Counted from the stretch's first letter, positions 1 to 8,908 are shown. The stretch: DNA of 64,000 nt from Chitinophagaceae bacterium (GCA_024103425.1 JAGFIS010000004.1:158850-222849), one strand, 5' to 3'. Notes: a model not told the origin generated them from the letters alone. A program made the numbers and translations.

Positions 1-182
1 GTGATGCGAATCATCAGCTTTTGCGTTAATCCCTGAAACTGCTGATTCTGGATTTCTGCAGCCAGCTGCGGCAGATAAGGGCTCACGGGCTGTTGTACAA
101 TTACGTTTACTTGCACCGGTTGTTGTGCCCATGCAAAACAGCCTGTTAATAAAAAGGCTGTCAAAAGTTTTATGCTGCGCAT
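1..182 (-). CDS. TANFOR-like surface protein, N-terminal fragment (cut by window edge)
   Basis: Open frame running off the left edge; about 60 residues are visible. It begins MRSIKLLTAFLLTGCFAWAQ, a good signal peptide, followed by a segment with VQVNVIV and PVSPYLPQ. That start resembles the TANFOR-domain proteins that follow a beta-barrel gene in Bacteroidota. An in-frame ATG at 221 would add 13 polar residues; I prefer 182 because the signal peptide then starts at the N-terminus. It lies just downstream of the beta-barrel gene on the same strand and is probably the third gene of one operon. The family name is a recollection of sequence style from a short fragment, so it is tentative. Confidence 0.55.
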   Translation of the reverse strand, partial: MRSIKLLTAFLLTGCFAWAQQPVQVNVIVQQPVSPYLPQLAAEIQNQQFQGLTQKLMIRI

Positions 183-232
183 CGTAGCTGAAAAAGTTTT
201 TATAGGGGATTGAGTCTTCATACTTCAATTAT

Positions 233-1942
233 TTAGAATTGGTAACCATACTGAATACCGGCTGAGAAATTTTTGGTCGTGACTGCTGTCGGCACTAGAC
301 TGATCTTGTCTAACGGATCCAGGTTCACAGGAGGCGTTAGGATGTAACTGCCATACAGGCTAAAGCTGCTCTTACCTGCCGACAAACTGCTGCTGAGTGA
401 AAATGAAGTGTTGTTGCCGGGAACATCACCTGTTGACTTATTCAAAAAATACCCCACATTACCCTGTACCGAAAGTTGATGCTGTTTGAGTAATTGTACA
501 TTGGCACCCACATTTATTCCGGCAGATTGGTATTCATAATCTTTTTGTCCGTAAACACTGTAAGTAAGCCCGGTATTAATTCCGAAATATTTTTCTACAA
601 ACTGTAAATCGTAATTGGCGTTGACATTGATATTGTTACCGGCTGTTAAATCTTTGGTAGCCGGATTGCGGTCAGTAAGATCTGTGTAGTTAACACTTGC
701 TGTAACGGTATGTTGCTTGCTCCCTGAAAACGTATTGAATGAAGGTGAAAAAGAATAATTCAACATCAGTTGGTTCATTCGCACATCTTCATCAATAGCC
801 ATTGTGCCATCCTTCTGATATACATTGGCTCCATTGACATTGAAGTTCAGGTTCCAGTGTTCGCTGAGATTGGCATTGACAGAAAAATTGCCCGCCATGG
901 TTTGCAATTCTGATATCAATGCCCTGGATAAGTTGTTGTGCTGAGCATTAAAAGAGCCGTTGATATTGAGATGTCCTTTAGCCAGATTGGTTCCAAAATT
1001 TCCGCTGTAAGTTTCAATATCATTGACCATGTAAACGGTACCGAGCGACATGTAATCAGGCTGGATGCGCTGATATCCTGCCATCAGGTTAAATCCCTTT
1101 AGGTTTAATCCTAGTTGTGTTCTGCCCGAATAGCTGAAGACCGTACTGTAATTGATGGGAGAAAAAGTCCTGACAAATTTGGGCACTTCGTAATGCCCGA
1201 TGCTGTCAAGGCTTTCAAAATTCATATCCCTGTTCAAAAGACTGAAAGCCACATCACCCGAAAAAGTCAGCACCTTGAAAAAACGATACGACCATGCGCC
1301 ACCTACGGCCGTATTCTCCTGGGGTTTGAGGTTATTCAATGAATCCTTTATAAGAGGAATAGACCCTTTATCATCTCTGGCATGAAAAAAGCTCAGCGAA
1401 AATTCATTACCATCGCTACCCGCACCGATTTTAAACCCATAGCCCATACGGCTGTATTGCGGAGCAATGCGGTGATCAAAAGTGGTATCTTCCGTAATCG
1501 CTTTATTGAGCCTGCCGTAGAAACCGGAAAAGCGGAACTTGCCCGGACGGAGTTCTATTCCACCACCCAGAAAGCTTTGCCCGTCAAAGACAAACGGGTT
1601 GAGCGACATACTGCGATAACCCAGGTGAACGGTGAGCCACTTGTAGGTAGGGCTCATTCCAAACTGAGTAAAGGGAGTGGTATAGCTGGTACTAAATTGA
1701 TTCACTACAAATGAAAGCGGAATGCTGAAACCATAAATACTGGCAGTAAGGTTACCGTTCAGGTTCCAGCTAAACGGGTCGCGTGTCATGTAGGGTTCAT
1801 TAGACGAGTAATAACTACTCCCTACGCCGATACCGCCTGAAAGATGGAACGGCTTCTGATCTTTCAGGTTAGTGAGGTCTTGCGCACACAATCCCGGTAT
1901 GATCAGGACAAATGCAGTTAGTATTGAAAAAATCTTTTTCAT
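233..1942 (-). CDS. outer-membrane beta-barrel protein of the surface operon
   Basis: 569 residues. The N-terminus MKKIFSILTAFVLIIPGLCAQ is a signal peptide. The rest is built of alternating hydrophobic/polar strands with many Gly, Asn, Ser and aromatic residues (for example NLNFNVNGANV, NINVNANYDLQF), and it ends in an aromatic residue (YGYQF), as outer-membrane barrels do. No plug, TonB box or enzyme motif is visible. It lies 40 bases after the collagen-like lipoprotein and just before the TANFOR-like gene, so the three probably make one surface complex or secretion unit. That role is inferred from gene order. Whether it is a porin, an anchor or a translocon cannot be told from the sequence. 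Confidence 0.75.
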   Translation of the reverse strand: MKKIFSILTAFVLIIPGLCAQDLTNLKDQKPFHLSGGIGVGSSYYSSNEPYMTRDPFSWNLNGNLTASIYGFSIPLSFVVNQFSTSYTTPFTQFGMSPTYKWLTVHLGYRSMSLNPFVFDGQSFLGGGIELRPGKFRFSGFYGRLNKAITEDTTFDHRIAPQYSRMGYGFKIGAGSDGNEFSLSFFHARDDKGSIPLIKDSLNNLKPQENTAVGGAWSYRFFKVLTFSGDVAFSLLNRDMNFESLDSIGHYEVPKFVRTFSPINYSTVFSYSGRTQLGLNLKGFNLMAGYQRIQPDYMSLGTVYMVNDIETYSGNFGTNLAKGHLNINGSFNAQHNNLSRALISELQTMAGNFSVNANLSEHWNLNFNVNGANVYQKDGTMAIDEDVRMNQLMLNYSFSPSFNTFSGSKQHTVTASVNYTDLTDRNPATKDLTAGNNINVNANYDLQFVEKYFGINTGLTYSVYGQKDYEYQSAGINVGANVQLLKQHQLSVQGNVGYFLNKSTGDVPGNNTSFSLSSSLSAGKSSFSLYGSYILTPPVNLDPLDKISLVPTAVTTKNFSAGIQYGYQF

Positions 1943-1982
1943 TTCTTATTGGGGTAAACGGTTCATGAGTTAGGATGAGACA

Positions 1983-2894
1983 TCAATCCCTTAGATTATA
2001 CATAGATTTCAGGGCGCCAAAATCTACAGGCTTCTCCCTGAGAATTCCCCCGGATACTCCCTGAATTAAAACGATACGGATATTGATAGTTGCACCACCA
2101 TATGGATTTGGAATTCCTTCAACACCGCCGGTCGCCCCAAAGCGTACAAATCCATTCTGGAAGGATAATGCCTTTATAGTAAATGAAATGGTAAGTCCCG
2201 CCGGATTTGTAATTTCATACGAAAAAGGGAAGAACTGCCAGGTAGTTGACGCATCACGTGCATCGCTGGGTACGCCATAAGTGAGCACAGCTCCGTTATT
2301 GAAAATATCATTAGTAAGTGCAGGAATATTTACACCAAAAAAGTCGGCAACCGGAACATTATTAGCCACCCAGCTTTTGATATTCGGACTAGCACTACCT
2401 CCACCTAACTGCAATCCGGCACCCCAGTTGGTAGCAGATAGTTTAGGGCCATAGAGCATCAGGTTTTGCTTATCCAGATAATAATCACCGATAGCACCTA
2501 ATGCTGTAGAAGGAATGCCATTCCCGGAGAGTATCTGAGAACCTTTGTCACCTTTATCTCCTTTATCGCCTTTATCACCCTTATCGCCTTTGGTACCGGT
2601 ATCTCCTTTATCGCCTTTGGCTCCTCTGAGGTTAAAGGGGCTACCCCACCCTGAACTTTGTTTGGGACCGTAGAAATCACCATTAGAAATATTTACGTAA
2701 TAGTCTCCGACATTTCCGACATCAGATCCGGGTATTGTGCGCCCGCTGTAGATAATGCTGCCATCTTTACCGGCAGGACCTACCGGACCGACATCTCCCT
2801 GTGGGCCTAAAGCTCCGGCAGGCCCTTCCTTTCCACAGGAAAAAGAAAGGATTATCAGAAACAGAAAGGATAAAGGCAGGAAAAACTTTTTCAT
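1983..2894 (-). CDS. collagen-like repeat lipoprotein
   Basis: 303 residues. A signal peptide ends in a lipobox (LSFSC, Cys at about residue 20), so the protein should be lipid-anchored. Two collagen-type Gly-X-Y tracts follow: GPAGALGPQGDVGPVGPAG near residues 25-44, and a longer run of GDK triplets near 93-118. After each tract comes the same roughly 45-residue module (S-G-x-x-I-P ... GDYYV/GDYYL ... YGPK ... WG), so the protein holds two tract-plus-module units. The C-terminal 130 residues look like a beta-rich domain of unknown function. It is the first gene of the surface operon and has its own promoter with a motif shared with the nearby response regulator gene. The GDK tract is encoded by near-identical 9-base units and could change length by slippage. 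Confidence 0.82.
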   Translation of the reverse strand: MKKFFLPLSFLFLIILSFSCGKEGPAGALGPQGDVGPVGPAGKDGSIIYSGRTIPGSDVGNVGDYYVNISNGDFYGPKQSSGWGSPFNLRGAKGDKGDTGTKGDKGDKGDKGDKGDKGSQILSGNGIPSTALGAIGDYYLDKQNLMLYGPKLSATNWGAGLQLGGGSASPNIKSWVANNVPVADFFGVNIPALTNDIFNNGAVLTYGVPSDARDASTTWQFFPFSYEITNPAGLTISFTIKALSFQNGFVRFGATGGVEGIPNPYGGATINIRIVLIQGVSGGILREKPVDFGALKSMYNLRD

Positions 2895-2955
2895 TTTAAT
2901 AGAGTTTAGGAATTAATGAATAGCGGACAGGGATATGTCTCCGACACGCTTAATA

Positions 2956-3005
2956 CAAAGAAAAAAGTTAAAGTATATCCCGTCAATCCCATAATCATGG
3001 GAGGG
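2956..3005 (-). promoter_or_regulatory. candidate promoter of the collagen-like operon with a shared 22-bp motif
   Basis: Read on the minus strand, CCCTCCCA-N7-GGGATTG (3005 to 2984) is followed 24 bases later by TTTG at 2959-2956, part of a weak -7 element (TTTCTTTG). Within the motif, TCCCAT and ATGGGA form a 6-bp inverted repeat. The same motif, at nearly the same distance from a TTTG, lies before the response regulator gene at 4239-4287. The match is seen directly; that it is an activator site is inferred. Confidence 0.5.
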
Positions 3006-3045
3006 ATTTACTTGTTGCATTGAGAAGTGTAGAGATTAAAAGAAA

Positions 3046-3533
3046 ACAAATCTCAGCGCTACTCAGCGTTACAGCGAAGAAGTTATGACGCAGAGTTTCG
3101 CGAAGGTTGCGCAGAGGTGCGCAGAAAAAAAATCAAATCTCAGCGGTACTTCGCGGCTCTCAGCGCCACTCGGCGTTACAGCGAAGGAGTTATAACGCAG
3201 AGGTTCGCAGAGAAAAAATCAAATCTCAGCGGTTCTCGGCGAGACTCAGCGCTACTCAGCCTTACAGCGAAGAAGTTATTACGCAGAGGTTCGCCAACGT
3301 TACGCAGACGTGTGCAGAAAAAAAAGCAATTCTCATCGAAAGTAAGCGGCTCTCAGCGCCACTCGGCGTTACAGCGAAGGAGTTATAACGCAGAGTTTCG
3401 CGAAGGTTGCGCAGAGGTGCGCAGAAAAAAAATCAAATCTCAGCGGTACTTCGCGGCTCTCAGCGCCACTCGGCGTTACAGCGAAGGAGTTATAACGCAG
3501 AGTTTCGCGAAGGTTGCGCAGAGGTGCGCAGAG
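3046..3533. repeat. block of five ~107-bp tandem repeats
   Basis: The anchor GCGTTACAGCGAAG (one copy GCCTTACAGCGAAG) occurs at 3066, 3173, 3259, 3366 and 3473, so the spacing is 107, 86, 107 and 107. The short unit lacks a 21-base piece. Each unit alternates CTCAGCG-type and CGCAGAG-type words around an A-rich linker. Open frames crossing it are a by-product of the period and are not called as genes. It lies between the response regulator stop and the collagen-like promoter. Similar CTCAGCG/CGCAGAG intergenic repeats are known from many Bacteroidota; assignment to that group is from memory. Confidence 0.9.
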
Positions 3534-3571
3534 AAGAATAAACTTCGGCGTTTCTCCGGGCTACAACTCAC

Positions 3572-4219
3572 TTAAAGTAATCCTTCCTTCAATGCCTTGC
3601 TCACCGCCTCAGCCTGAGAATGTACTCCCAGTTTTTCATAGATATTCTTTATATGGGTTGTAACTGTTCCCATCGTGATTCCTTCATTGAGAGCAATCAA
3701 TTTATAGCTGTTACCTTCCGTCAGCGACTGCAATATCTGTTTCTCCCTGTTAGTCAGTCTGTAATCCTTGTTTTTAGCATGCTGACCGCTGAAATGATTC
3801 AGCACCATTCTTGCAACCACCGGTGACATCGGAGCGCCTCCTTCCACAACCTCCTGGATAGCCGCTGCCAGCCTCGTTGTGAGGTGTTGCTTCAGGATGT
3901 ATCCTGTAGCTCCGTTTTTAATAGCATCTATCACATGACCATCATCATCAAATACTGTAAGCATTATTACCGGCAACGACCGATACCTTTTCCTGATTGC
4001 CTTAAGGCCAGCGATCCCATCCACAAGGGGCATATCAATATCCATCAGCACCACATCAGGCTCAAATTGTTCTATGTGATTCAAAACACTGCCTGCATTT
4101 TCAAATGACCCCACCAGTTTAAAACCATCTGAAAAAGAAATCAATGATGAGAGACTGTTTCTTAAGTCAGCATTATCTTCATAGAGCAGGATTTTAATAT
4201 CTAAATTTTCTGTCCTCAT
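3572..4219 (-). CDS. NarL/LuxR-family two-component response regulator
   Basis: 215 residues. A receiver domain (about 8-125) has the acidic pair E14/D15, the phospho-acceptor Asp60 in VVLMDIDMP, Thr in MLTVF and Lys in YILKQ. A LuxR-type helix-turn-helix (about 155-210) has the family signature LTNREKQIL ... GTVTTHIKNIYEKLGV. It should bind DNA when phosphorylated, most likely by the TPR histidine kinase encoded 107 bases upstream on the same strand. Its own promoter region carries a 22-bp motif also found before the collagen-like operon, which makes that operon the first target to test. The start is the only ATG that preserves the full receiver fold. Confidence 0.93.
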   Translation of the reverse strand: MRTENLDIKILLYEDNADLRNSLSSLISFSDGFKLVGSFENAGSVLNHIEQFEPDVVLMDIDMPLVDGIAGLKAIRKRYRSLPVIMLTVFDDDGHVIDAIKNGATGYILKQHLTTRLAAAIQEVVEGGAPMSPVVARMVLNHFSGQHAKNKDYRLTNREKQILQSLTEGNSYKLIALNEGITMGTVTTHIKNIYEKLGVHSQAEAVSKALKEGLL

Positions 4220-4238
4220 GACCTTTTTCTGTTCATTA

Positions 4239-4287
4239 CAAATATCTCTTTTTAAATACAGGATGCAATCCCCTGTTTATGGGAGGG
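4239..4287 (-). promoter_or_regulatory. candidate response regulator promoter with the shared 22-bp motif
   Basis: On the minus strand CCCTCCCA-N7-GGGATTG (4287 to 4266) is followed 23 bases later by TTTG at 4242-4239 (GATATTTG, close to TAnnTTTG). The arrangement copies that at 2956-3005. A site here could serve autoregulation. No copy was found before the histidine kinase gene. Confidence 0.5.
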
Positions 4288-4325
4288 GAGTCTGAGGCTA
4301 AAAAAAGCCTGCTCACACATTGTTA

Positions 4326-6203
4326 TCATGCAATAGGAACTTCCAAATGTACCGTAGTACCCTTTTCTTTCACAGACTCAACCCTTAAAAGGGCGTCTAA
4401 ATTCTTTGCCCTGCGTTCCATGTTGTACAATCCGTTTCCTCTTTCGATTGTCTCCGGATCGAACCCACAACCGTAATCTTTTATTTTCAACACTACTTTT
4501 TCATCCACCTGTTCTATACGTATATCCACCTGCGTTGCACGACTGTACTTGCGAGCATTATTAACGGCCTCTTTAAAAATCAACATAAAATCTTTCCTTA
4601 CTTGAGGAGATAATTTCTTTTTTGGATCCCGCAATTCTTTTACAAAAGTGAAAGGGATGTTGGCAGTGTTCAGAACATCGGCCGTTATCTTATAGAGTTG
4701 AGATACTATGGCTTCTAAGTTGTCGTTTTCCGGATTGAGCGACCAAACCACTTCCCTGATACCGCCTGCCACTTTATTGGACAGCCTGTTAATATTCTCG
4801 GCGGCTTCCTTCACTTTTTGATCTGCCTTACTAGCGGATCCCATCATACTACTTATAATCTGGATACTCGAAATAGTGGATCCGATCTCATCGTGTAAAT
4901 CGCCGGCAATATCCAGCCTCACTCTCTCTAACTCTTTTCTTCTTCTTATCCGTTGCGATATCCTTAACCAGCTAATGGCAATAACTGATAAAAAGAGCAC
5001 CGCCAAACCAATGGCTAAAATCAGGTACATTCTGCTCTTGTAGGTGGCAGCCTGGCTTCTTTGTTCTGAAAGAGCGAGCTGATACCTCAGCGAATCTTCA
5101 TGCGCTTTTTGATCAAACTCATACTGGATACCCATCTTTTGATATTCGAGATTCTGGGCATTAGCCAACATACTATCTTTAATATTACTCGCAAGTTCAC
5201 TGTACTTCACCGCTTCCTTGTAGTCTCCTGTCTGTTTATAATAATTGGCCTTCAGCCGGTAGAGATCAGTCAAGTAGGTAATATCCCGGACAGTACTTTC
5301 ACAAGGCGCACACTCTTTCAGATAAAAGGTAGTCTTATTGATATCTCCCTTCCTAAACCACGAAGCACCCAGATTAGTTAGCACCTGGCACCACAACCGT
5401 TGCCATATTTCTTTCTTATTACCTAAAAGTTTAAGCGCCGCTTCATTATAGAAAATGGCAGAATCGTATTTACCCATCTCCATAAAGGAATTGGCCATAT
5501 TGGAATAACGGATAGGCATAGCCGTACTCTTATTCGGGCCTTTGTTATCCGCATTTATAGCCATCCGGAAAAACTGTACAGATTCTGAATACTCCTTTTT
5601 ACCGTAATAAATATTCCCGATGTTGGAATAAGTACTGGCCATACCGACAGAATCATTTACGGATTTTTTATACTCTAATGACTTCAATGAAAATTTCAAG
5701 GCATTATCCCAGTCTTTAAGATTCGTGTACACGATACCGATATTCTGATTTACAGCAGCTACCGCCTTATCATCGTCAATGGCTTCGTTCACAGAAAGAG
5801 CGGTAAAGAATGCCTGCAGGGCATCCTTGTACCTGTTCATGTTCGCATATCCTACACCTATTTTGCTGTAACACTTTGCTTCATCTGAAGCCAGATTAGC
5901 TTTTTTAAAAAGTTTTGCAGCCAATACACACGAATCAACCATCTCTGCATATTTCCCTTCCTGATACAGGTACTGGCTCTCTTCATACAATGCGGCTGCA
6001 TATAACTTGTCTGAGTGATTCTTAGAGGCTATATGTTTTGCTTCCGCTATCTGACGGAAAGCACCCTGTAAATCTGTCTTGGATAATTCTTTGGCCTTGT
6101 TAAATAACCGGGAAATCTCAATGCTGTCAGCTTCTCCTGAAAATGCAAAAACACCTGATGTAAAGCAAAAAGTAATCAGCAAAGAAATAGAGGTTCGAAG
6201 CAT
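4326..6203 (-). CDS. TPR-containing membrane histidine kinase
   Basis: 625 residues. A signal peptide (1-20) is followed by about 340 residues of tetratricopeptide-like helices (for example NIGIVYTNLKDWDNALKFSL at 154-173), which should be periplasmic. One membrane segment (about 392-413) precedes the cytoplasmic HisKA_3-type phospho-acceptor His437 in DIAGDLHDEIGST. The ATP-binding domain has the N box around 544-554 (KEAVNNARKYS) and the DYGCGF G box at 576-581. It is probably the partner of the LuxR-type regulator encoded downstream. TPR-sensor kinases of this design are common in Bacteroidota, but the signal is usually unknown. No motif copy or good promoter was found upstream. Confidence 0.92.
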   Translation of the reverse strand: MLRTSISLLITFCFTSGVFAFSGEADSIEISRLFNKAKELSKTDLQGAFRQIAEAKHIASKNHSDKLYAAALYEESQYLYQEGKYAEMVDSCVLAAKLFKKANLASDEAKCYSKIGVGYANMNRYKDALQAFFTALSVNEAIDDDKAVAAVNQNIGIVYTNLKDWDNALKFSLKSLEYKKSVNDSVGMASTYSNIGNIYYGKKEYSESVQFFRMAINADNKGPNKSTAMPIRYSNMANSFMEMGKYDSAIFYNEAALKLLGNKKEIWQRLWCQVLTNLGASWFRKGDINKTTFYLKECAPCESTVRDITYLTDLYRLKANYYKQTGDYKEAVKYSELASNIKDSMLANAQNLEYQKMGIQYEFDQKAHEDSLRYQLALSEQRSQAATYKSRMYLILAIGLAVLFLSVIAISWLRISQRIRRRKELERVRLDIAGDLHDEIGSTISSIQIISSMMGSASKADQKVKEAAENINRLSNKVAGGIREVVWSLNPENDNLEAIVSQLYKITADVLNTANIPFTFVKELRDPKKKLSPQVRKDFMLIFKEAVNNARKYSRATQVDIRIEQVDEKVVLKIKDYGCGFDPETIERGNGLYNMERRAKNLDALLRVESVKEKGTTVHLEVPIA

Positions 6204-6482
6204 ATCAGCGCAGAGGATTATTAGCCGGCATTAGAGAGATCGCAACCTAATTCAATCTGCATCAATCTAAAACCGTAGATCAAATATATTAAACCCGCGT
6301 AAAAAAGGTTAGATGAACTCTCATATAGGTAATTCCTGCTATGCAATTTAAATTCAATCCGTCATTGTATAAAGATTCAATACCAAATAAAGTATTATAT
6401 TTTCATGCATAACATCACAAATATTCACGTGGAGCTTTGTATACTATCGAATTAGTGCCCAACAACTCATTTAAAAAATGCC
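6204..6482. other. intergenic stretch without a recognised gene
   Basis: AT-rich sequence between the histidine kinase start and the terminator region of the serine hydrolase. It should hold the kinase promoter, but no convincing TAnnTTTG element is visible on the minus strand. No RNA gene or open frame of note was seen. Confidence 0.5.
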
Positions 6483-6543
6483 GGTGACCGGGAAGTATTT
6501 GAAATGAGAAATTTTTCACACAGAAAAATCATTTCCCGACACC
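6483..6543 (-). terminator. long hairpin terminator of the serine hydrolase gene
   Basis: On the minus strand GGTGTCGGGAA pairs imperfectly with TTCCCGGTCACC, and inside it AAATGATTTTTC pairs with GAAAAA and TCATTT across a 4-base bulge, with loop TGTGT. The stem includes the stop codon, and the 3' side is followed by CATTTTTT. This looks like a factor-independent terminator. Confidence 0.5.
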
Positions 6544-7878
6544 TTCTTTCACCCTCTCCCACTTCTTAATCACACGCAACTCCGGCTGTATCGCTCTGTA
6601 AGCAGCATCCTGGATCGCACCTCTGATATTGTAGGTATAGAGTTCATTGCTTCTGGTGGGGTTGACACGGTTGCTCAGGAACACGTACACCATCTTGTAT
6701 TTCGGATCTGCCCATACGGCTGTTCCTGTGTAACCGGTATGACCAAAGGTCTTGGATGATGCGAAACGCGACGGATATGGATTTCCTTTTCTTGTCAGGT
6801 TATCGCGCTGAGGTTTGTCAAAGCCTATCCCTCTCGTGCTGATAGGACTGTTGTAGGAGGTGAAGCGCTTGATTGTTCTGCGTTTGATATAATGCTTGCC
6901 ATTCAGCTTGCCTTTATTCAAAAACATCTGATAAACGGCTGCAACACTTTCGGCACTGCTGAATAATCCGGCATGACCTGCCACGCCGCCGAACATGGCC
7001 GCACCTTCATCGTGCACATCTCCACGCAGGTGCTGGTGACGGAAATAGGTGTCCAACTCTGTCGGGGCAACAAGGTTCGTGTCAAAACGGTTGCGCGGAT
7101 TAAAACCGATAGAGGTCAAACCCATCGGCTTATAAAAGTTCTTATCTGCATATTGATCAACTTTTAATCCCGAAACTGCTTCTATAATATCGCCCATGAA
7201 AATAAGGTCGTTATCACTGTAACGGTAGGTAGCGGGTGTTGTCAGTTTGCTCTCTGCAATTTCTTTGTTCATGGTCTGCCAATAGTCGCTCTTCAGATAA
7301 AGATTGCGCGCTACCCTTACTCCGAACTCTGCAGACGAATCAGAATGAAAAAATTCCGGCGAAGGAGTTTTAGTAGTTGTATCGACGAGCTTACGGTAAA
7401 ACATAATGGTCGGTACCAGTCCGCCCTCGTGAAGCATAATCTTTTTGACATTCAGATTTTCCTTATCGCTGCCGCGTACCCATGGAAGGTAGTCTCCCAG
7501 TGTAGCATCCATCCGTATCTTCTTCTCGTCGTAAAGCTTCATCACGCTCAGCGTCGTCGCTGCCACTTTCGTAACCGATGCCATATCAAAAATACTGTTC
7601 ACCGTCATCGGTGTAGGATCGTCATAACTGTAGGTGCCGTATGCTTTTTCGAAAATGATTTTACCATTGCGCATAATCAGTACGACGCATCCGGGATAAG
7701 CTTTCTTCTCAATGCCCAACCGGGCAATGGAATCAATGGCATGCGTCATCATCGCTCCATTGACTCCCTGCGATTCAGGAGTGGCAAACGGCAATACATT
7801 ATCTCCTTTCGGGGATTGAGAAAATACCGTAGAAAGAGAAAGTTGCAGAAGCAGCATGCAGACCAAAAATTTTCGCAT
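6529..7878 (-). CDS. secreted serine hydrolase, class C beta-lactamase/DD-peptidase family
   Basis: 449 residues with a signal peptide (1-20). It carries the family's three catalytic motifs: SVTK at 101-104 (nucleophile Ser101 and Lys104), YSD at 220-222 in the place of YxN, and HTG at 380-382 in the place of KTG. These variants are usual for the esterase/D-aminopeptidase branch and for the hydrolase domains attached to Bacteroidota GH3 enzymes, so it need not confer beta-lactam resistance. It probably acts in the periplasm on peptidoglycan peptides or esters. It stands alone on its strand; the next gene upstream is divergent. The precise substrate cannot be told. Confidence 0.87.
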   Translation of the reverse strand: MRKFLVCMLLLQLSLSTVFSQSPKGDNVLPFATPESQGVNGAMMTHAIDSIARLGIEKKAYPGCVVLIMRNGKIIFEKAYGTYSYDDPTPMTVNSIFDMASVTKVAATTLSVMKLYDEKKIRMDATLGDYLPWVRGSDKENLNVKKIMLHEGGLVPTIMFYRKLVDTTTKTPSPEFFHSDSSAEFGVRVARNLYLKSDYWQTMNKEIAESKLTTPATYRYSDNDLIFMGDIIEAVSGLKVDQYADKNFYKPMGLTSIGFNPRNRFDTNLVAPTELDTYFRHQHLRGDVHDEGAAMFGGVAGHAGLFSSAESVAAVYQMFLNKGKLNGKHYIKRRTIKRFTSYNSPISTRGIGFDKPQRDNLTRKGNPYPSRFASSKTFGHTGYTGTAVWADPKYKMVYVFLSNRVNPTRSNELYTYNIRGAIQDAAYRAIQPELRVIKKWERVKEGVGK

Positions 7879-8104
7879 AGCAGACAGAGGTTTACGGCGC
7901 TAAAGTTAAATGAATCTCAAAAGCCGGTAATCCGGTGCAGCAAAAATCTCATTTACACTTTTCCTAAACTCTGAAAAAGTTTTAAGACAACCTTCAATTA
8001 TCAGCAACTAAACGACCGCCAAGGGCAACTTAATCCCGCTCAAAAAACCTATCTTTAATCCTTTCACCTTTTATCATATAAAACGATCAGATAAACAAAA
8101 GGAG

Positions 8105-8908
8105 ATGTTCAGAAAAATCTTTTTTCCCACTTTGGCACTCCTCCTCATGCAGGCTTGCACAGGAGATCAAACTAAAAATATATACGCGGAATCTACACCG
8201 GTTCAAAAACTCAGCAACTCAGGAGACACAACTGCTATAAAAAACGGAGATGACGAAACGAGTGAGTTACTCTTTTCCCAAGAGTGGGTTTGGGAATACA
8301 GAGATGAGGACGGAAAAAACCAGACGATGAGTGTTTACTGGCATCCCGAACTGAATTACTGGCTTTTTGAAAAAAATTCATCCGCATACACAGATGATAT
8401 GACAGACTGGTTTATTTTAAAACCCGATGGCGTGCTGTGGTCGGCTTATAAGGATCCGGAATTGGATTCGAAGAAAAAAATCCTGAGGTCAAAATGGGAG
8501 AAAGGTTTTGTTGCCCAGGACCTTCCCGACAATTGGATGCCAACCGGCAAGACTGCCGAATTCGGCAGAGCCGATATGGGCTTCAAACCTTACGAAGCAG
8601 TAGAGTTTGAAGTAACCCATCCGGGCACCTCTGCAAAATCAATTTATTACCTCGCCGAGAGCGACATAGACATGACCCCTATTTATGCATTCAACGAGCT
8701 GTTTATGGATGCCATGTTACCTGTAGGTTTCCCGAATAATATTCCGGGCAATAAGATTATACTAAGCGGGAAACCCATTCAGTCGCCCGGAGGATTCAAC
8801 CCTGAATTTAAGTTCCGGTTCAGATCCCATGCTGAGTATTACATTCATCCGGCTGATTACGAATTCGAAGAGGATACGCCGTATTATACATTATTACATA
8901 AAAAATAG
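8105..8908 (+). CDS. hypothetical lipoprotein
   Basis: 267 residues. The N-terminus MFRKIFFPTLALLLMQACTG is a lipoprotein signal with the lipidated Cys at about residue 18. No known domain is recognised. The middle is rich in Trp, Tyr, Asp and Glu (EWVWEYRDEDGKN, DMTDWFILKPDG), suggesting a beta-rich ligand-binding fold. It is monocistronic: the divergent serine hydrolase lies upstream and atpD has its own promoter 230 bases downstream. Confidence 0.7.
   Translation: MFRKIFFPTLALLLMQACTGDQTKNIYAESTPVQKLSNSGDTTAIKNGDDETSELLFSQEWVWEYRDEDGKNQTMSVYWHPELNYWLFEKNSSAYTDDMTDWFILKPDGVLWSAYKDPELDSKKKILRSKWEKGFVAQDLPDNWMPTGKTAEFGRADMGFKPYEAVEFEVTHPGTSAKSIYYLAESDIDMTPIYAFNELFMDAMLPVGFPNNIPGNKIILSGKPIQSPGGFNPEFKFRFRSHAEYYIHPADYEFEEDTPYYTLLHKK

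Noticed and set aside
204..214. Third copy of the CAATCCC/GGGATTG motif near the TANFOR-like gene
   Set aside because: Only one half-site is present; the CCCTCCCA part is missing.
1115..1714. Plus-strand frames opposite the beta-barrel gene
   Set aside because: Antisense shadows of a gene with a clear signal peptide and barrel pattern.
3046..3533. CRISPR-like array
   Set aside because: The period is constant but the units are repeats throughout, with no unique spacers, and no cas gene is in the window.
3107..3575. Two overlapping plus-strand frames (93 and 152 codons) in the repeat block
   Set aside because: They follow the repeat period (107 is not a multiple of 3, so frames rotate) and give low-quality Arg/Ser-rich sequence without a start context.
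6529..7878. Antibiotic-resistance beta-lactamase
   Set aside because: YSD and HTG variants and the general family breadth make a resistance claim unsupported.
7345..7974. 209-codon plus-strand frame
   Set aside because: Opposite the serine hydrolase, whose catalytic motifs are intact; the frame is Cys/His/Arg-rich noise.
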